Positions 7,461 through 15,466 of a stretch of DNA of 37,432 bases are shown piece by piece. How positions within the stretch are numbered: the stretch's first letter is position 1; each line of letters opens with the position of its first letter. The translations under genes and the position numbers were made by a program. Below the pieces are notes generated by a model. It did no database searches. It saw only the letters and a program-made list of their open reading frames with translations, and was not told the DNA's origin. Origin of the DNA: Eubacterium sp. (GTDB lineage Bacteria > Bacillota > Clostridia > Lachnospirales > Lachnospiraceae); assembly GCA_022764165.1 (NCBI GenBank), contig JALERM010000092.1:1-37432 (forward strand), read 5' to 3'.

Positions 7461-7807
7461 TCACGACTTTAAAAGGATGTTTTCCCCATCCTGGCTTTTG
7501 ACTGTAATTTTTCCGCCATGTGTCCGGGCTATGGCCTGGGCTATGGAAAGACCAATTCCAGTACCGCCTGTATGAGTGGAACGTGATGCATCAGACCTGT
7601 AAAACCGGTCGAATAATCGATTCAAGTCTGTTTCTTCCTGAAGTTCACAGGTATTAAATATTTCCAGATATATTCTATTGTGTTTACGATAGATAGCCAG
7701 GCAAATTTCACCGTCTTCTTCCGAATATCTCACAGCATTATCAAGCAGAATAAATACTTCAGACCTTTCGCCAGTTCTACCTCATCCTCAGCAATCAGAA
7801 TCCGCAT
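7461..7807 (-). pseudogene. Deletion fusion of a response regulator start and a histidine kinase C-terminus
   Basis: From an ATG at 7807 with GAAAGGAG upstream, the frame reads MRILIAEDEVELAKGLK, a typical response-regulator N-terminus with its acidic pocket, and then stops after 25 codons. In the next frame the same DNA continues as a kinase N-box (LLDNAVRYSEEDGEI), F-box (FDRFYRSDASRS) and G-box (GGTGIGLSIAQAIA) of a HATPase domain. Everything between the receiver start and the kinase N-box (about 1.5 kb expected) is gone. The kinase end also looks frameshifted: one extra T near 7473 would give ILFKVVI and a TAA at 7456-7458. It is a dead two-component operon. Confidence 0.85.
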
Positions 7808-7898
7808 ACGCCAATCTCCTTTCGAGAAACATGACTTATCTTAACATACTTTTTTGAAGTGTACCTGAAATATTCATTACACAATCGAAAATTCCACC

Positions 7899-8363
7899 TT
7901 AACATTTACATACATCAATCCACTCAGTAAAAGAAGAATATCTTTCCAATTCTTCCGGTGTAAGCTCAATTGCACTGTTGCTGCTGCCACATGCAGGAAA
8001 TACTGTCTGGAATCTTTTTAATGATTCATCAAGATAAACTGTTACATTTTCATTGACAGCAAACGGACAAACACCTCCGACTGCATGTCCCACCAAATTT
8101 TCTACATCTGCTGCTGCAATCATTTTCGCTTTTGTACCAAATTTTGCTTTGTATTTTTTATTATCAATTTTCACATCGCCGGCAGCTACGATTAATATTG
8201 GTGCTTCATTAACCACAAAGGAAAGTGTCTTTGCAATCCGGCAAGGCTCACAGCCTAATGCCTCTGCAGCAAGTTCGACAGTTGCACTTGACACATCAAA
8301 TTCCTGCACACGGTCTTCCATACCATAATTTCTAAAATACTCTTTTACTTTTTCAATTGCCAT
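7899..8363 (-). CDS. YbaK/EbsC-family aminoacyl-tRNA deacylase
   Basis: 154 residues, the usual size of the stand-alone YbaK fold. Landmarks are the N-terminal VKEYFRNYGMEDRVQEFDVSSATVELAAEALG, RIAKTLSFVVNE, the substrate-pocket lysines in KYKAKFGTKAK, GHAVGGVCPFAV and the tail VFPACGSSNSAIELTPEEL. The GGVCPF loop and the catalytic lysine region are as in Cys-tRNA(Pro)/Ala-tRNA(Pro) editing enzymes of this superfamily. The exact tRNA substrate cannot be told from sequence. It starts 15 nt after the SGNH hydrolase gene and shares its promoter. Three cysteines in the last third are not unusual for the family. Confidence 0.9.
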   Translation of the reverse strand: MAIEKVKEYFRNYGMEDRVQEFDVSSATVELAAEALGCEPCRIAKTLSFVVNEAPILIVAAGDVKIDNKKYKAKFGTKAKMIAAADVENLVGHAVGGVCPFAVNENVTVYLDESLKRFQTVFPACGSSNSAIELTPEELERYSSFTEWIDVCKC

Positions 8364-8378
8364 ATTCGTTTCTCCCGG

Positions 8379-9569
8379 TTACTCCATAATTTTTTTCAGA
8401 TCAATCTGTTCTGCTATTTCCTGGCCCCCTGCATCATTCGGATGGAGACCATCTCCAATATGATATCGCTCCTGCATATATTCTAAGCGGTTATCATCCT
8501 GAACTGCCAGACTATAATCAAAATATCCATCATATCCTATACCCTTCCGAATACGGCTGTTGGTATCCAGACGGAGTGCTTCAAACTGCTCCATCCATAT
8601 TTCCGGATAGTCTTTATTACCACAGGGCAGGATTGTAGCACCATAAATTTTGGCACCATGACGATGGGCGATTTCAATCAATGTCTGATATCCTTTCTCC
8701 AAATCTTCTGATGTGACCATCTCATCCAGATGATCAAACTGAATCGGATGCATGATATCATTAATTCCCTCCAACACCAAAACAACATCCACCTGCTCTT
8801 CACCAAACACATCCTTCTCAAACCGCGTGATTCCTGCAATACCAAAACAACTTCCATTACCAATAGCAGGCATGTCTACATAAGTGGCATCATGGAGCAG
8901 CCGATTACCGCCGATACCACAATTGAGCAATGTAACCTGCCCCGGATACTCCCTGAACAGACGCTTGCTGAGTGCATTTGTCACATAAGACATATGCGTT
9001 ATGGAATCTCCAAAGGCTGCTATTGCTTTTACAGTATCCTTAGTATACACCTGCAATCCGGTAAAACCATAAAAGCACATCCCTTTGTTTACATCAGCCT
9101 TAACCATAGGATAGATTTCCTCAGCCGGAAGATCCGCAAAATCTCCTCCCTGAGTAAAATCTCCACTCTCACTGTTCGTTACAATTGCTCCCTCTTTTGA
9201 CCAGAGAATACAGATACTTTCAATATCTTGGCAATCTTTCACATAAACCGAGACCGCAAGTTTATTCCCTGCCTCAACAGGATAATATAATTCATCACTC
9301 CAACACTCTTCACCCGGTTCCAGCGTCACAATCGTACTTCCGTTACGGGAAATCAGCTGAACATTTTGTATCTGATTATTGATAACCGTTCCTACGGAAA
9401 CACTTTGAAGCGTCAGGGTTTTCCCAGAATAGCGATTAGAAAAACGCAGTCGGATTTTTTCTCCATTCAGATTATTCTCAAAAACGACTCTCTGGGTCTG
9501 ATTCTCTACCTTTGCCAGGGAAACCCCGTAATTGATCGGCAAATACCGAAATGAACTCACCCACTTCAT
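8379..9569 (-). CDS. SGNH/GDSL-type esterase with N-terminal beta-sandwich domain
   Basis: 396 residues, no signal peptide. Residues 1 to about 175 are beta-rich (jelly-roll like), as in two-domain carbohydrate esterases. The SGNH catalytic domain starts at AIAAFGDSIT (Ser189), with the Gly/Asn blocks CGIGGNRLL and LEGINDI and the Asp373/His376 pair in GDGLHPND. These proteins remove acyl groups from sugars or other esters; the substrate is unknown. GGAGATG stands 7 nt before the ATG. A consensus promoter lies at 9634-9661, and a TetR-type gene is immediately upstream on the same strand, which may control it. ybaK follows in the transcript. Confidence 0.9.
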   Translation of the reverse strand: MKWVSSFRYLPINYGVSLAKVENQTQRVVFENNLNGEKIRLRFSNRYSGKTLTLQSVSVGTVINNQIQNVQLISRNGSTIVTLEPGEECWSDELYYPVEAGNKLAVSVYVKDCQDIESICILWSKEGAIVTNSESGDFTQGGDFADLPAEEIYPMVKADVNKGMCFYGFTGLQVYTKDTVKAIAAFGDSITHMSYVTNALSKRLFREYPGQVTLLNCGIGGNRLLHDATYVDMPAIGNGSCFGIAGITRFEKDVFGEEQVDVVLVLEGINDIMHPIQFDHLDEMVTSEDLEKGYQTLIEIAHRHGAKIYGATILPCGNKDYPEIWMEQFEALRLDTNSRIRKGIGYDGYFDYSLAVQDDNRLEYMQERYHIGDGLHPNDAGGQEIAEQIDLKKIME

Positions 9570-9633
9570 AGTCTACATCTCCTTTACAAATACTTATTTT
9601 GAACGATCGGACTCTTTGTCAAAATCTACTATA

Positions 9634-9661
9634 ATTATATAAAATCCCCTTTTTCTGTCAA
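9634..9661 (-). promoter_or_regulatory. Promoter of the SGNH hydrolase-ybaK transcript
   Basis: Minus-strand TTGACA (9656-9661), a 16-nt spacer and TATAAT (9634-9639) sit between the TetR stop codon and the esterase gene, so the esterase has its own start site. Confidence 0.75.
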
Positions 9662-9668
9662 TATTTAT

Positions 9669-10139
9669 TCAAGTACTTTTCATCAACCTGCACATAATAA
9701 CTGCCAATTCTTCCGGTGTTTCTTTCTTCCCACTTTCTTCCCACATGACAAAAGCATTCAAAAGTGCCCCACTGTAAAAATAAAGATCATACAAAGGACC
9801 TGAATAAGACGGTGCTACAACTTCTTCAAAATAATGATTCACGTTATCCAGAAGAAGGCAATACTGGCCCGACTTTCTCAAAGTCAATACAAACGATGCA
9901 TACTGGTCAAAGAATACTATTGCCTGCAAAATATGGTCATAATCCCGTATGATTTCCATTGTGATGGGATAAGATATATGGTGCTGAAAACTCGCAAATA
10001 TTTCATAAATATAATTATTCATGATATCATTCTTTGTGCAGAAATAATGATAAAAGGTCATTCGGGAAATTCCCGCCTTTTTACAGATCATAGAAATGGT
10101 AATCTGATCGTATGGCACCTCATCTAACAGTACAATCAA
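9669..10139 (-). CDS. TetR-family transcriptional regulator, N-terminus doubtful (possible frameshift)
   Basis: The HTH reads ITISMICKKAGISRMTFYHYFCTKNDIM, a clear TetR DNA-binding domain; the ~110-residue helical C-terminal domain is of the TetR_C type. The only in-frame start of the open frame given here is TTG at 10139, which would cut into helix 1. The coding frame actually continues upstream (GLKKYSKRSLFTRQCIGEAL) to a stop at about 10214 without any ATG. An ATG at 10201 in another frame joins this peptide if one base is gained or lost in the A run at 10186-10190 (MPDSK then KYSKRS). So the gene is either frameshifted or uses a non-AUG start. It reads away from degV and may control the esterase operon downstream. 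Confidence 0.7.
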   Translation of the reverse strand: MIVLLDEVPYDQITISMICKKAGISRMTFYHYFCTKNDIMNNYIYEIFASFQHHISYPITMEIIRDYDHILQAIVFFDQYASFVLTLRKSGQYCLLLDNVNHYFEEVVAPSYSGPLYDLYFYSGALLNAFVMWEESGKKETPEELAVIMCRLMKST

Positions 10140-10230
10140 CGCTTCTCCGATACATTGTCTGGTAAAAAGGCTCCTTTTTGAATACTTTTTGAGTCCGGCA
10201 TTCTTCAGCGATTATATTCCTTTCTCAACT

Positions 10231-10266
10231 ACAATTGTTTACAGATATCTTAGTATTGTAAATTGT
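10231..10266. promoter_or_regulatory. Candidate TetR operator
   Basis: An imperfect dyad (ACAATTGTTTACA against TGTAAATTGT, two extra bases in the left arm) sits between the divergent TetR and degV genes. Such sites usually bind the adjacent TetR protein; binding is inferred. Confidence 0.45.
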
Positions 10267-10401
10267 ATCATAAGAATGGATACAGTACAATGATAAGTAG
10301 TTCTCAAAACCACATTAAATCATATGACCGCTGTTTACTTCGAAGACAGTAATATATGAACATTAACTAAAATACACTAAGAAACCTTATGGAGGATTGT
10401 T

Positions 10402-11127
10402 ATGTCTCAGATAATATTGATAGCAGAAACCGGCTCTGATATTCCGGCAGATCTGGCAAAAAAGGAAGGCATCGAACTTGTACCGATGCATGTTTCTTTT
10501 GGCGATACAACAAAAGATGACGGAAGTTTTCCGCCATCTGATGTAGTTTCATTTTATAAGGAAACAGGAATCCTGCCCAAAACCAGCGGCAGTGTTCCGG
10601 AAGATTTTACTATCGCATTTGACCGGATTCACGCCGCACATCCGGATGCTCAGATTCTGTATCTTGCCTATTCCGCAGTTACCACCTGTTCCTATCAGAG
10701 TGCTCAGATTGCTTCTGAAGAACGTGATTACATCAAAAGCCTTGATACCAAACAGGTATCGGCCGGTCAGTATGTGGTTGTCGTAACCATGGCAAAACTT
10801 CTTCAGGAACATCCGGAATGGACAATCGATGATGCTCTGGCTGGGTATCTGAAGGCCACCAAATAACAGCGTGGAAACATGAAAAAAATAGTGCCTCGTC
10901 TGATTACAGACCATATCACAGAGCGGAATCTTGACAACGAAGAACTCTGGCTGATTCAGACACCTGGATTATCCGAAGAAATTATAAAAATTGCTGAACA
11001 GACTGCATATGATGCAGGGATTAAAAAAGTAACCTGGGTTCCTACCGGCGGTGTAATTACCTGCCACGGCGGACCCGGAGCATTTGGTGTGGTTGGGCTC
11101 TCAAAACAAAGAAGTGACCGGGGATGA
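10402..11127 (+). pseudogene. degV-family gene broken by an internal deletion and an in-frame stop
   Basis: DegV proteins bind fatty acids in their N-terminal EDD fold and act as FakB subunits of fatty acid kinase. The N-terminal part (IILIAETGSDIPADLAKKEGIELVPMHVSF, then PKTSGSVPEDF with the conserved T-S-Q/G-S pocket) is normal to about residue 145. It then jumps from DDALA to GYLKATK, followed by TAA (10864-10866), and the same frame resumes QRGNMKKIVPRLI through the conserved end GVITCHGGPGAFGVVG. The family's central LEYLKxGGRIS segment is missing (~40 residues), and the TAA replaces the Tyr/other codon before RGNMKK. The total of ~241 codons compares with the usual ~280. GGAGG precedes the ATG, so the truncated 154-residue product could still be made. 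Confidence 0.85.
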
Positions 11128-11140
11128 TCCGGTCACTTCT
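11110..11140. terminator. Bidirectional terminator between degV and the symporter gene
   Basis: A perfect 12-bp GC-rich stem (11110-11121/11129-11140) with a 7-nt loop overlaps the degV stop and lies 2 nt from the symporter stop. It serves both convergent transcripts. Confidence 0.85.
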
Positions 11141-11142
11141 TA

Positions 11143-12678
11143 TTATTTACCAAGTGCAGTTTTCTGAGCAACCACACTTTCTTTATTGTAACATGCAAAT
11201 GCATCTTCCACCAGTTTCTTGTCTGGCTTAGGGGTGACAAGGCTGACAAGCGGAACGATAATCAGTCCGCCCAGCATTGCGATTGCACCCATGTTAATTG
11301 GAGACTGCAGGATTACCGGAAGGCTTGGTCTTGCAAACATATTGATAAATGTAAGACCACATCCCCAAATGAAAGATACCCAGCAGGATGCTGCCGTTGT
11401 TTTCTTCCAATACAGTGAATACAGGAATGGTGCCAGGAAGGAACCTGCCAGTGCTCCCCAGGATACACCCATCAGCTGTGCGATGAAGGTTACGGAGCTC
11501 TTGTACTGAATCAACGCAAGAACTGCAGAAATAGCAATAAATACTACGATAAATCCACGAATCACAGCAACCTGTTTTTTCTCATCCATATCTTTTACTA
11601 CATTGTCTTTGATAAAGTCGATCGTCAGTGTAGAACTGGATGCGATTACCAGAGAAGACAGTGTAGACATCGATGCAGAAAGTACCAGGATTACTACCAG
11701 GGCAATCAGCATCGGACTTAAGCTCTCCAGCATGGTTGGGATCACAGAGTCATATCCATTGGCAGCGATATCAATCTTGTCAGAGAACAGACGTCCGAAC
11801 CCACCAAGGAAATAGCATCCGCCGGCTACAACAAGAGCGAACAGAGTAGAAATAATCGTTCCTTTCTGAATTGCACTCTCGTCTTTGATTGCATAGAATT
11901 TCTGAACCATCTGTGGAAGTCCCCATGTACCAAGAGAGGTAAGGATAACAACAAACATCAGATTCAGTGGATCTGGTCCAAAGAAAGATGCAAATACACC
12001 AGGTGCGGAAGAAACAGTTTCGTCAGAAATCTGGGCAAGCCCCTGATATGCTTCCATGAATCCACCTTTGCTTGCAAGAACAGCTGCGATTACTGCAACA
12101 ATACCTACCAGCATAATCATACCCTGAATGAAATCGTTAATTGCAGTAGCCATATAACCGCCGGCAATTACATAGATAGCTGTAAGTACTGCCATCAGGA
12201 TAATACATACAGAATAATCGATACTGAATGCCATTCCAAAAAGTCTGGAAAGACCATTGTAAAGAGATGCTGTATATGGAATCAGGAACACGAAGATAAT
12301 CAGAGAAGCACAAAGTTTCAGGGCTTTACTGTTAAATCTCTGGCCAAAAAACTGCGGCATCGTTGCTGAATCAAGATGCTGTGTCATAATTCGGGTTCTT
12401 CTTCCAAGGACTACCCATGCAAGAAGGGAACCAATGATGGCATTTCCAATACCTGCCCAGGTAGCAGCGATACCATATTTCCATCCAAACTGTCCTGCGT
12501 ACCCTACAAATACTACAGCAGAAAAATAAGACGTACCGTATGCAAAAGCGGTAAGCCATGGACCTACAGAACGTCCACCCAATACGAAACCATTAACATC
12601 AGTTGCTGTTTTGCGGCAATACAGACCGATACCAACCATCAGTGCAAAGTATGCCACGAGTAGAATTACTTTTAGCAT
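11143..12678 (-). CDS. Sodium:solute symporter (SSS family, PutP-like)
   Basis: 511 residues with about 13 membrane segments. The start MLKVILLVAYFALMVGIGLYC and GFVLGGRSVGPWLTAFAYG are the SSS signature (first TM pair and the sodium-binding GGR region); SAVVFVGYAGQFGWKYG and the later SASMSTLSSLVIASSS (Na2-type serines) also fit. It imports a solute with sodium. It is most like proline/amino-acid members, but the substrate cannot be read off; its divergent pairing with an aromatic-type aminotransferase suggests an amino acid. A consensus promoter and an 18-bp dyad lie upstream (12700-12802). Confidence 0.9.
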   Translation of the reverse strand: MLKVILLVAYFALMVGIGLYCRKTATDVNGFVLGGRSVGPWLTAFAYGTSYFSAVVFVGYAGQFGWKYGIAATWAGIGNAIIGSLLAWVVLGRRTRIMTQHLDSATMPQFFGQRFNSKALKLCASLIIFVFLIPYTASLYNGLSRLFGMAFSIDYSVCIILMAVLTAIYVIAGGYMATAINDFIQGMIMLVGIVAVIAAVLASKGGFMEAYQGLAQISDETVSSAPGVFASFFGPDPLNLMFVVILTSLGTWGLPQMVQKFYAIKDESAIQKGTIISTLFALVVAGGCYFLGGFGRLFSDKIDIAANGYDSVIPTMLESLSPMLIALVVILVLSASMSTLSSLVIASSSTLTIDFIKDNVVKDMDEKKQVAVIRGFIVVFIAISAVLALIQYKSSVTFIAQLMGVSWGALAGSFLAPFLYSLYWKKTTAASCWVSFIWGCGLTFINMFARPSLPVILQSPINMGAIAMLGGLIIVPLVSLVTPKPDKKLVEDAFACYNKESVVAQKTALGK

Positions 12679-12699
12679 TTTTCTTTCCTCTTCCCCTAC

Positions 12700-12802
12700 G
12701 ACTAAAATGTTTAGTCTATGTATTATTCTTTAACGCCCAGAAGTTCTAAACTTTAAACCATTAAAGTAAATGTATTCTATCATACTACCCGCAATTTGTC
12801 AA
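12700..12802 (-). promoter_or_regulatory. Symporter promoter with two dyads
   Basis: Minus-strand TTGACA (12797-12802), a 17-nt spacer and TAGAAT (12774-12779). A perfect dyad at 12750-12767 (ACTTTAA-N4-TTAAAGT) covers the expected start site and contains TGGTTTAAAGT on the minus strand, the same 11-mer as at 19595-19605 before the synthetase gene. A second dyad (GACTAAA-N3-TTTAGTC, 12700-12716) lies in the 5' leader. These are candidate sites of a shared regulator, possibly the YerC protein. Confidence 0.65.
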
Positions 12803-12846
12803 TTATACTGCCTGTACCTTTGTATATTTTATTACGGATTCTCTGA

Positions 12847-12875
12847 TTGACAGATGCATCGATTTGCTCTATCAT
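12847..12875 (+). promoter_or_regulatory. Aminotransferase promoter
   Basis: TTGACA (12847-12852), a 17-nt spacer and TATCAT (12870-12875), 57 nt before the ATG. It drives the aminotransferase-amidohydrolase pair, divergent from the symporter promoter. Confidence 0.75.
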
Positions 12876-12932
12876 TATTACAATAACGCATTAACGCACA
12901 ACAATAAATAGAGAAATAAAGAGGTACTTGCT

Positions 12933-14123
12933 ATGACTAACTTAAATGAACGAATGGTTGCTCTGGGAACTCAGCGTTCTGTAATCCGCGAGCTTTTCGA
13001 ATATGGAAAATTAAGAGCTGCCGAAATCGGTGCTGAGAACGTATTTGATTTCTCCATCGGAAATCCAAGTGTTCCATCTCCAGATGCAGTCAATGAGACC
13101 GCAATCAAACTACTCCAGGAAACAGACCCGGTCATCATTCATGGATATACCAGTGCACAGGGAGACATTGATGTCAGGAAACTTCTTGCTGATTCCGTAA
13201 ACAGACGATTTAACAGAGCTTTCGGACCAGATAACTTCTATGTATCCGTTGGTGCTGCTGCTGCACTCTGCTGCTGCCTCAACGGTCTTTGCAATAGAGA
13301 CGACGAAGTTATTGTATTTGCTCCATACTTCCCGGAATACAAGGTGTTCATTGAGGGTGCAGGTGCAAAGATTAACATGATCCCTGCTGATACGAAAGCA
13401 TTCCAGATCGACTTTGAAAAATTGGAAGCTGCTATCAATGAGAAAACAAAAGCAGTTATCGTAAACTCTCCCAACAACCCCTGTGGTGTTGTATATTCAC
13501 ATGAGACCTGCACCAGACTTGCTCAGATTTTGAATGAAAAATCAGCAGAGCTGGGGCATCCGATTTATCTTATTGCAGATGAACCATACCGTGAAATCGT
13601 ATTTGACGGCACCGTAGTTCCATACCTGCCTGACTATTACAGCAACACACTCGTATGCTACTCCTGGTCCAAATCCCTCTCCCTTCCTGGAGAACGTCTG
13701 GGATATGTTCTTGTTCCGGATGAAGTAGAAGATCATGAACTGGTATATGCAGCCGTTGCAGGGGCAGGCCGTTCCCTTGGATATGTAAATGCACCCGGAC
13801 TTTTCCAGAGAGTATGTGCGATGTGTGCAGACATGACTGCCGATATCTCCATCTACGAGACAAATCGCAACCTTCTTTACAATGGACTTCGTGAGCTGGG
13901 CTTTGAAGTAGTAAAACCAGACGGAACTTTCTACATCTTCCCTAAGACACTGGAAAAAGATGACATTGCCTTCTGTGAGAGAGCTAAACAGTACGATATC
14001 CTTATCGTTCCCGGAACTGGTTTCGGCTGTCCTGGACATACACGTATTTCCTACTGTGTACCTACAGAAAGAATCGAACGCTCCCTGGAAGCATTTAAGA
14101 AACTGGCTGATTCTTACAAATAA
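12933..14123 (+). CDS. PLP-dependent class I/II aminotransferase (probably aromatic/amino-acid type)
   Basis: 396 residues of fold-type I. FDFSIGNPSVPSP is the N-terminal substrate loop, SPNNPCGVVYS the cofactor Asn motif (about 179-189), IADEPYREIVFDG the Asp/Tyr pair, and YSWSKSLSLPGERLGY carries the PLP lysine 247; a conserved Arg is in GHTRISYCVP. It transfers the amino group from an amino acid to a 2-oxo acid. The run ALCCCLNGLC around residues 111-120 is Cys-rich compared with relatives. Being grouped with iorAB and paaK, it probably supplies aryl pyruvates from Phe/Tyr/Trp; that substrate assignment is inference. GAGG lies 8 nt before the ATG. Confidence 0.9.
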   Translation: MTNLNERMVALGTQRSVIRELFEYGKLRAAEIGAENVFDFSIGNPSVPSPDAVNETAIKLLQETDPVIIHGYTSAQGDIDVRKLLADSVNRRFNRAFGPDNFYVSVGAAAALCCCLNGLCNRDDEVIVFAPYFPEYKVFIEGAGAKINMIPADTKAFQIDFEKLEAAINEKTKAVIVNSPNNPCGVVYSHETCTRLAQILNEKSAELGHPIYLIADEPYREIVFDGTVVPYLPDYYSNTLVCYSWSKSLSLPGERLGYVLVPDEVEDHELVYAAVAGAGRSLGYVNAPGLFQRVCAMCADMTADISIYETNRNLLYNGLRELGFEVVKPDGTFYIFPKTLEKDDIAFCERAKQYDILIVPGTGFGCPGHTRISYCVPTERIERSLEAFKKLADSYK

Positions 14124-14153
14124 ATTTTAATTTGAAGTAAAGAGAAACTGTTT

Positions 14154-14966
14154 ATGATTATTGATTTCCATACTCATATATTTCCGGAAAAAATCGCCGC
14201 ACATGCGATTTCCAAGCTGGCAGCAGTCGTAAATCTGGAGCCAAGTATCAATGGTTGTGCGGAGGATTTACGTGCTTCCATGAAAAAAGCCGGTATCGAT
14301 GTCAGCATCGTGCTTCCTGTCGTAACCGACATCAAACAGTTTGATTCTATCATTCGTTTTGCGGCTTATATTAATGAAACTTATGCCTCTGAACAGGAAC
14401 AGAGGCTAATTTCTCTGGCCGGCATTCACCCTGACGATTCCGATTATAAAAGTCGTCTGGCACTCTTAAAGCACGAGGGCTTCGCAGGAATCAAACTCCA
14501 CCCGAACTATCAGAATGTAGAATTCAACGACATCCGCATGAAAAACCTTCTTTATGCTGCATCTGAGATCAGTCTTCCGATCATCACCCACGCAGGGTTT
14601 GATCCTTATACTCCTGACCATGAATTCTGTACGCCGGATATGATTCTGGATGTGTTAAAAGATGTTGCTCCGGAAAATCTTATTCTTGCACATTTAGGAA
14701 GCAACGAAAATTACGATGAGGCTGAAGAAAAACTCTGCGGTCAGAACGTCTATCTCGACACTGCGTATTCCATCACCCATGTGAGTGAATCCCAGTTTAT
14801 CCGTATGGTTCGCAAACATGGTGCAGACAAAATACTTTTTGCTACCGACTGTCCATGGACAGAGCAGCAAACCTGTGTAGAAATCCTGAAAAAATGTGCC
14901 CTCACCGACTGGGAAAAAGAACTAATTCTATCCAAAAATGCTATGCAATTATTAAACATCAAATAA
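14154..14966 (+). CDS. Amidohydrolase_2-family metal-dependent hydrolase (ACMSD-like TIM barrel)
   Basis: 270 residues. MIIDFHTHIFPEKI gives the HxH metal motif (His6, His8); GIKLHPNYQ, PIITHAGFDPY and ILAHLGSN supply further barrel-end histidines, and FATDCPWTEQ the late Asp. This is the PF04909 layout, whose members hydrolyse or decarboxylate cyclic or aromatic carboxylates. The short length is normal for uncharacterised Firmicute members. It follows the aminotransferase after 30 nt and ends at a strong terminator, so it is likely co-transcribed. A role on an aromatic intermediate is plausible but unproven. Confidence 0.85.
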   Translation: MIIDFHTHIFPEKIAAHAISKLAAVVNLEPSINGCAEDLRASMKKAGIDVSIVLPVVTDIKQFDSIIRFAAYINETYASEQEQRLISLAGIHPDDSDYKSRLALLKHEGFAGIKLHPNYQNVEFNDIRMKNLLYAASEISLPIITHAGFDPYTPDHEFCTPDMILDVLKDVAPENLILAHLGSNENYDEAEEKLCGQNVYLDTAYSITHVSESQFIRMVRKHGADKILFATDCPWTEQQTCVEILKKCALTDWEKELILSKNAMQLLNIK

Positions 14967-14973
14967 AGATGTA

Positions 14974-15005
14974 AAACCCCACTGAAGAAATCTTCAGTGG
15001 GGTTT
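14974..15005. terminator. Bidirectional terminator between the amidohydrolase and ACT genes
   Basis: A perfect 15-bp stem (14974-14988/14991-15005) around two bases, with A/T tracts on both sides, ends the two convergent operons. Confidence 0.9.
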
Positions 15006-15021
15006 CTTGTCACCTTTTCAA

Positions 15022-15447
15022 TTAGTTCAGTGCTTCCGGAGCAGCAATCTTAAATCCTTTTGCTTCCAGAATCTTTGCTGCTTTTGCGTCATCATTTGTA
15101 CGAATGATCATGAAAGCAACATCTTTTTTCTTTCCTAAAATAGTATACATATACTCGATATTGATTCCTTCAGTGCCAAGTACACTGATCATATTGGCAA
15201 GCATGCCGGGCTCGTCCTGAACTTCTACGGCAAGAACATCGGTAATTGTACAGATATATCTTTCACTTTTCAGAATCGTAACTGCGTTGAAAACATCATC
15301 CACAATAATACGAACAATGCCAAAATCAGCGGCTTCAGCTACGGAAATAGCGCGAAGATTGATTTTCTGTTCGGAAAGAACAGCTGCCAATTCAGCAAGT
15401 TTTCCGGGCTGGTTTTCAAGAAATACAGAAATCTGTTTAATTGTCAT
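15022..15447 (-). CDS. Tandem ACT-domain protein associated with phenylacetate-CoA ligase
   Basis: 141 residues made of two ACT domains (ISVFLENQPGKLAELAAVLSEQKINLRAI at 6-34, and VLAVEVQDEPGMLANMISVLGTEGINIEYMYTI near 70-103), each with the G-K/M-L ligand-binding loop. ACT domains bind amino acids as allosteric effectors. Genes of this size are repeatedly found next to paaK/iorAB in clostridia and archaea, and here it is the last gene of that operon, 19 nt after paaK. It may sense an aromatic amino acid and modulate the ligase or oxidoreductase; no partner is visible in the sequence. Confidence 0.9.
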   Translation of the reverse strand: MTIKQISVFLENQPGKLAELAAVLSEQKINLRAISVAEAADFGIVRIIVDDVFNAVTILKSERYICTITDVLAVEVQDEPGMLANMISVLGTEGINIEYMYTILGKKKDVAFMIIRTNDDAKAAKILEAKGFKIAAPEALN

Positions 15448-15466
15448 GAATTTTTCCTCCTATTCA

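Noticed and set aside
12700-12932. T-box or amino-acid riboswitch between symporter and aminotransferase
   Set aside because: Only short dyads are present; no T-box sequence, specifier loop or terminator/antiterminator pair is visible.
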